A stretch of 8,543 bases of DNA from Clostridia bacterium (GTDB lineage: Bacteria > Bacillota_A > Clostridia > UBA1212). The position numbers were made by a program, and so were the translations under genes. Numbering within the stretch: position 1 is the stretch's first letter; every line of letters starts with the position of its first letter. The notes beneath the pieces were generated by a model, which worked only from the letters and a program-made list of their open reading frames with translations, was not told the DNA's origin and made no database searches. The stretch lies in assembly GCA_017464985.1 (NCBI GenBank), contig JAFTXL010000075.1:1-8543 (forward strand), given 5' to 3'. Of this stretch, positions 5,506 through 8,543 are shown piece by piece.

Positions 5506-8076
5506 TTATTTTTCTTTCTTTTTTCTTTTCTTAATAAGGAAGAATATGAGCAATCCCAAAACGGCTGCCACAAGTACTCCCGCAACAATAATGATTACTA
5601 CTACAATAGTGGGGAGTCCGTCTGATTTGTTAGTTACGACGTCTTCTTTGGGAGTTTTTTCTTTTACATCCTGTGATTCTTTGTCGGGGGTCGGTGTAAT
5701 GTCAGGTGGGTTGTCAATATTATCCGAACCGGATGCGGGAACTTCCGAATTTCCAGTTTCTCCGAGTGATGCGGATTCGGAAATGTCGTCCCCGGAATTT
5801 TTTATGCTTGCCGTTGCACCCGGATTTAAAGTGCCGGAAGAATTGCCGGGCTTTGCAGTAGAGCCCGGTGCAAGTGTTCCGCCCGAAGCTGAAGCCGTTA
5901 CGGTTCCGGTGACTTTTGAACTGCTTCCGGCTGACGCAGAGCTCGGACTTACGGAGCTGTTTCCTGATGTATTATTTACAGAGGAGCTGTTTCCGGAAGA
6001 GTTGTTGGTACCGGGTTTTGATAAGCTGCCATTTCCGGGGCTGTTGCATGAAGGTGTTCTTGTTATTGTTGAACTGCTTCCAGAGGTATTTGTATTCGGT
6101 TTTGAAGAAGCCGTTGCCGTCTGCGATGGAGTAGGATCTGCTGTAGCAGTGGATGTGGTTGTTTCGGCATAAGAATTTGCTGTACTGAGTGAATCTGCAA
6201 GTGAAAATTCAGACAAGTACATAACATCTCCGGCATTTGAATCCCCAAAAAAGTCAAATCTTATTTTATTTACCTGTGTCTGAGTACTTGGCCAAAGCGA
6301 TGTATATTTAGATAAGTCAATAATTTCCGTATGGTATTTTCCGTCTTTTACAAGGTTTACCGTGATGGAGTATCCTGCTTTGGCATCCGTTCTGCTTCCG
6401 GTGCATATGAACAGCTCTGTTTGATATGTAGTTCTTTTGTTCGATGTAGGTATCATATAGGAATAAACCAAGTACCTGTATTTATTCGTATAAACCGTTG
6501 AATTGTTATATGAATAATCGATATATGCAAACGCGTCGGGATCTGTTGTGTTGCTTACTAAGAATTTTACAGAACCCGCGGACGGCTGTGATATGTAACT
6601 GTGTTTAAAATCAGAAAATGCATACATTTCAGTTTCACTGTCAAAATCAAGACGCGTATAGTCTATGTTAAATCCTGCTGACGTGCTTTGGTTCCATTCC
6701 GTGGCAGGGTCGTCTTTGTGCGATTTGAAAACAGAACGCATCTGCGATACCGTTCCGGTAGTAATAAAGTAACTGTATTCAAATGCTTCAAAGTTTTTCA
6801 TTGACGTCTGTATAAGCGGCGCTACATAGTTTGTAGCGTTGTCCATAGAGCTTTTTGACCCGTTATATTCAAATCTTCCCGCAAGCAGTGTAGTTATGCC
6901 AGGCGTGTAAAGCCCGATTCCGTAACCTTTTTCGCTGCTCGTCCATGCACACCAGGTTTCCGTATTTCCTGGTGTCATATCAAAATAAGCGTCTCCATTC
7001 CCACCCCAGAACGCAAGGTTGCTTTTGGTTATCAATGATCCGTTGGTCCAAGGCTTATTTCCGTTATAAAAAGTGAATTTATCAAGATAGCTTATTGTGT
7101 AAAATGCAGGGAGTTCCTGATCTCTTGCTGAACCGTGATAGTAATTCGAGAAGTCAATAAATCTGTTGTCAACACTTATATAATCATCATAGATTGTATA
7201 TACGTTTTCCATATAACTGTATGTATAAGTGTTGTTTTTTGCCCAGTCGAGCGGGCGGCATTTTACATAGATAGTATTTCCGGAAATCGAAAAATCTACA
7301 AGTTTACTTTTGTTTCCGTTCACATCTCCGCCCTGTACGGGATTGTATCCCCAAGTGGTGCCGTTGTATGATCCGCAAACATACGGATATTCCGTTGTTC
7401 CGTAATATGACTGCTGTACCAAACGTCCCGTGTCGTGGCAGTTGAGCATATTAGTTACGGTAGAGTCGTTATCTTTTTTATCTTCGAGATAATTAAGGCC
7501 TCCGCCCCATGCAAGAGACACGCCGAGTTTAAAACGTGAGTTACTAAGATATACGGTGTTTTGTGACTGAACAGTATAATTTTTAGTATTTAGAGCGTGC
7601 AGATTTAATGTCGCTGATGTTGTCTCAATGCTTTCAAAGACAAGCTTGGAAATCTTTGTGCCTGTTTTTTTGTTCAGATAACTGTCTATTAAAGATGAAA
7701 AAGTTTTATTATATCCCGCCTCCAGGTAAAAAGCTTCGCTGTATGAGGAAGAACCAATTGTGTAATATATTGTTCCTTTTATTGATGACGATGCTGTGTA
7801 TACTAACGAATACCTGTTAAAAAGTACATTTTGGGGACTGCTTATTGTATATGTAAGTCCTGATTTAAACGCATATTGTCCTGATGAATCTTTTGAGGTG
7901 TATCCGCTTGTGCTGACGGATACACTTGAACCGTTAAAAAGGATAGTGTCACTTGCAGCTGACGCAAGCGGTGATATTACAGCAGTTACGATATATGTTA
8001 AAAGTATAAAAAACACCAGTGTTTTAAATAAGGTGTCTTTCTGTAAAAAAGCAGTACCTTCGGCGCGGATATTCAT
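5506..8076 (-). CDS. Large secreted, membrane-anchored surface protein with mutarotase-like and CBM-like regions
   Basis: 856 residues; the ATG at 8076 has GGAGG (8088 down to 8084) 7 bases upstream. Residues 18-40 form a signal peptide with likely cleavage near LASA-ASD. Residues 43-170 are a beta-rich, Tyr/Ser-rich module. Residues 171-465 form a conserved-looking domain with GVSLAWGGGLNYLED, NCHDTGRLVQQSYYG (212-226), WGYNPVQGGD (242-251), RDQELPAFY (318-326) and an EKGYGIGLYTPG segment. I tentatively compare this to galactose-mutarotase-like beta-sandwich proteins of carbohydrate enzymes; D215, D251 and E321 are candidate functional acids. Residues 466-628 resemble a carbohydrate-binding module ending in IRFDFFGDSNAGDVMYLSEF. 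Residues 633-820 are a Ser/Thr/Gly/Pro/Asn-rich spacer. Residues 822-848 are one membrane helix followed by a Lys/Arg tail; no LPXTG sortase motif is present. It is probably cell-surface and may act on or bind polysaccharide, but the enzyme class is not recognised. Confidence 0.8.
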   Translation of the reverse strand: MNIRAEGTAFLQKDTLFKTLVFFILLTYIVTAVISPLASAASDTILFNGSSVSVSTSGYTSKDSSGQYAFKSGLTYTISSPQNVLFNRYSLVYTASSSIKGTIYYTIGSSSYSEAFYLEAGYNKTFSSLIDSYLNKKTGTKISKLVFESIETTSATLNLHALNTKNYTVQSQNTVYLSNSRFKLGVSLAWGGGLNYLEDKKDNDSTVTNMLNCHDTGRLVQQSYYGTTEYPYVCGSYNGTTWGYNPVQGGDVNGNKSKLVDFSISGNTIYVKCRPLDWAKNNTYTYSYMENVYTIYDDYISVDNRFIDFSNYYHGSARDQELPAFYTISYLDKFTFYNGNKPWTNGSLITKSNLAFWGGNGDAYFDMTPGNTETWCAWTSSEKGYGIGLYTPGITTLLAGRFEYNGSKSSMDNATNYVAPLIQTSMKNFEAFEYSYFITTGTVSQMRSVFKSHKDDPATEWNQSTSAGFNIDYTRLDFDSETEMYAFSDFKHSYISQPSAGSVKFLVSNTTDPDAFAYIDYSYNNSTVYTNKYRYLVYSYMIPTSNKRTTYQTELFICTGSRTDAKAGYSITVNLVKDGKYHTEIIDLSKYTSLWPSTQTQVNKIRFDFFGDSNAGDVMYLSEFSLADSLSTANSYAETTTSTATADPTPSQTATASSKPNTNTSGSSSTITRTPSCNSPGNGSLSKPGTNNSSGNSSSVNNTSGNSSVSPSSASAGSSSKVTGTVTASASGGTLAPGSTAKPGNSSGTLNPGATASIKNSGDDISESASLGETGNSEVPASGSDNIDNPPDITPTPDKESQDVKEKTPKEDVVTNKSDGLPTIVVVIIIVAGVLVAAVLGLLIFFLIKKRKKKEK
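5937..6010 (-). repeat. Short internal repeats in the Ser/Gly/Asn linker
   Basis: The linker of the surface protein contains a two-copy repeat of about 10 residues (SGNSSSVNNT, then SGNSSVSPSS, residues 693-712). In the DNA an 11-base word, GAGCTGTTTCC on the plus strand, occurs at 5954-5964 and 5984-5994, exactly 30 bases apart. Such repeats can change copy number by slippage and so alter spacer length. Confidence 0.6.
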
Positions 8077-8199
8077 TGTTTTTCCTCCATTTCATTTTGC
8101 ATGCTATATACATGGGAAGTAAAAATCATTTAATCAAGTTTACATCCATAAATGTGCATCATACCATATAAGTAATATTTCTATTTTATAGATACATTT

Positions 8200-8228
8200 A
8201 TTATATGATATAAAGTAATTTAAATCAA
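8200..8228 (-). promoter_or_regulatory. Candidate SigA promoter of the surface-protein gene
   Basis: On the minus strand, TTGATT (8228 down to 8223, four of six matches to TTGACA) and a perfect TATAAT (8205 down to 8200) are separated by 17 bases. Transcription would start near 8193, leaving a leader of about 117 bases before the ATG at 8076. The leader is A/T-rich, and I recognise no riboswitch or strong hairpin in it. Confidence 0.55.
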
Positions 8229-8260
8229 TTTTTATTTGAGTTAGACACAGGGGGATGCAG

Positions 8261-8309
8261 TAAAAACAAAAATTTAATTCTTGCTACTTTAAGTGAGGCA
8301 TGATATAAT
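8261..8309 (+). promoter_or_regulatory. Promoter of the rpsF operon
   Basis: TTGCTA (8281-8286) and a perfect TATAAT (8304-8309) have the ideal 17-base spacing, and TG at 8301-8302 makes an extended -10. An A/T-rich tract at 8261-8279, directly upstream of the -35, could serve as an UP element. Start of transcription is expected near 8316, about 60 bases before rpsF. The strength of these elements fits a ribosomal-protein gene. It diverges from the surface-protein promoter at 8200-8228, so both are packed into about 110 bases. Confidence 0.75.
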
Positions 8310-8314
8310 CTCCA

Positions 8315-8360
8315 ACTGTAGTTCCTTGTCCTGCATAGCATTTGTAGGACCGTTTAGTCC
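8315..8360 (+). promoter_or_regulatory. rpsF leader structure, candidate S6:S18 autoregulatory element
   Basis: In RNA, GUCCUGCA (8328-8335) pairs with UGUAGGAC (8343-8350) to give an 8-bp helix with one G-U pair and a 7-base loop. CCG (8350-8352) stands at the 3' foot of the helix, and ACUG (8315-8318) can pair weakly with UAGU (8355-8358) to close a second stem. The known leader through which the S6:S18 complex represses rpsF in many bacteria contains a conserved CCG beside a helix, and this arrangement resembles it. A competing hairpin, GGAC (8347-8350) with GUCC (8357-8360), excludes the 8-bp helix. The assignment rests on manual folding. Confidence 0.5.
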
Positions 8361-8374
8361 AAAAGGAGGTGAAA

Positions 8375-8543
8375 ATGATGGTAAAATATGAATCAGTATT
8401 CATTATTAACCCTGAGTTAGGTGAAGAAGGTATTCAGGCATTGGTAAGCAAATTTAAGGGTCTTATCGAAGCATCCGCTACAATCGATAATTTCGCAGAG
8501 TGGGGAAAGAGACGCCTTGCATATCCTATCGATGATATCAATG
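8375..8543 (+). CDS. rpsF: 30S ribosomal protein S6 (bS6), N-terminal part; cut by the window edge
   Basis: The first 56 codons are present, and the gene continues beyond position 8543. bS6 binds the central domain of 16S rRNA together with bS18. Family marks are the N-terminal strand KYESVFIINPEL, a helix with ALVSKFKGLI, and the hallmark EWGKRRLAYPI at about residues 42-52, which is part of the RNA- and S18-binding surface. A strong AGGAGGT lies at 8364-8370. Two adjacent in-frame ATGs at 8375 and 8378 are possible starts; the second has the more usual spacing (8 bases from GGAGG, against 5), so the protein may begin MVKYES. By gene order in related bacteria, ssb and rpsR would be expected downstream, outside this window. 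Confidence 0.95.
   Translation, partial: MMVKYESVFIINPELGEEGIQALVSKFKGLIEASATIDNFAEWGKRRLAYPIDDIN

Noticed and set aside
5580..5620. LPTIV before the C-terminal helix as a sortase signal
   Set aside because: Sortase needs LPXTG or a close variant; here the leucine-proline pair runs directly into the membrane helix with no TG.
5546..6172. 208-codon open frame on the plus strand opposite the surface-protein linker
   Set aside because: It mirrors the Ser/Thr/Gly/Pro-rich linker, whose codons rarely give stops on the other strand; it has no ribosome-binding site and reads as repetitive Pro/Glu/Leu/Phe-rich sequence without domain features.
5916..6257. Short open frames on both strands over the linker region
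   Set aside because: They are out-of-frame readings of a low-complexity coding segment with no start signals.
8077..8193. Riboswitch in the leader of the surface-protein gene
   Set aside because: The leader is A/T-rich with only very short symmetric words and no recognisable conserved core.

Overview
The window looks like chromosomal DNA from a low-to-moderate GC Gram-positive anaerobe of the class Clostridia, probably a gut-type Lachnospiraceae or Oscillospiraceae relative. The evidence is the clostridial style of the thymidylate synthase and dihydrofolate reductase, strong GGAGG ribosome-binding sites, a lipoprotein trigger-factor homologue, a DUF421/YetF membrane protein, and a large secreted protein held by a C-terminal membrane helix. 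No genus can be named. I see no mobile element, CRISPR array, tRNA or rRNA gene, and no frameshifted gene.

Positions 1-194 hold an upstream flank with a weak hairpin and a candidate promoter. Positions 195-4725 hold five tightly packed plus-strand genes that look like one operon: thyA (thymidylate synthase), malQ (4-alpha-glucanotransferase), folA (dihydrofolate reductase), a lipoprotein related to trigger factor, and a P-loop kinase of dNMP-kinase type. Gaps are 10, 13, -4 and 6 bases. ThyA consumes methylene-tetrahydrofolate and releases dihydrofolate, which FolA recycles, and the kinase could act on the resulting nucleotide. The glucanotransferase and the lipoprotein have no evident link to that pathway.

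Positions 4719-8076 are on the minus strand. A 856-residue surface protein (8076 down to 5506) is followed after 79 bases by a DUF421/YetF membrane protein (5426 down to 4719). The latter overlaps the end of the plus-strand operon by 7 bases, tail to tail. A perfect inverted repeat surrounds the ribosome-binding site of the yetF-like gene, and a long hairpin inside that gene could end transcription of the thyA operon.

Positions 8077-8374 are a divergent regulatory region with one promoter firing left into the surface-protein gene and one firing right into rpsF. The start of rpsF (ribosomal protein S6) runs off the right edge. Its short leader can fold into a structure that resembles the known S6:S18 autoregulatory element.

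Overall this is mostly housekeeping content. The parts most worth following are the unusual operon partners, the mosaic surface protein, and the hairpins at transcript boundaries.
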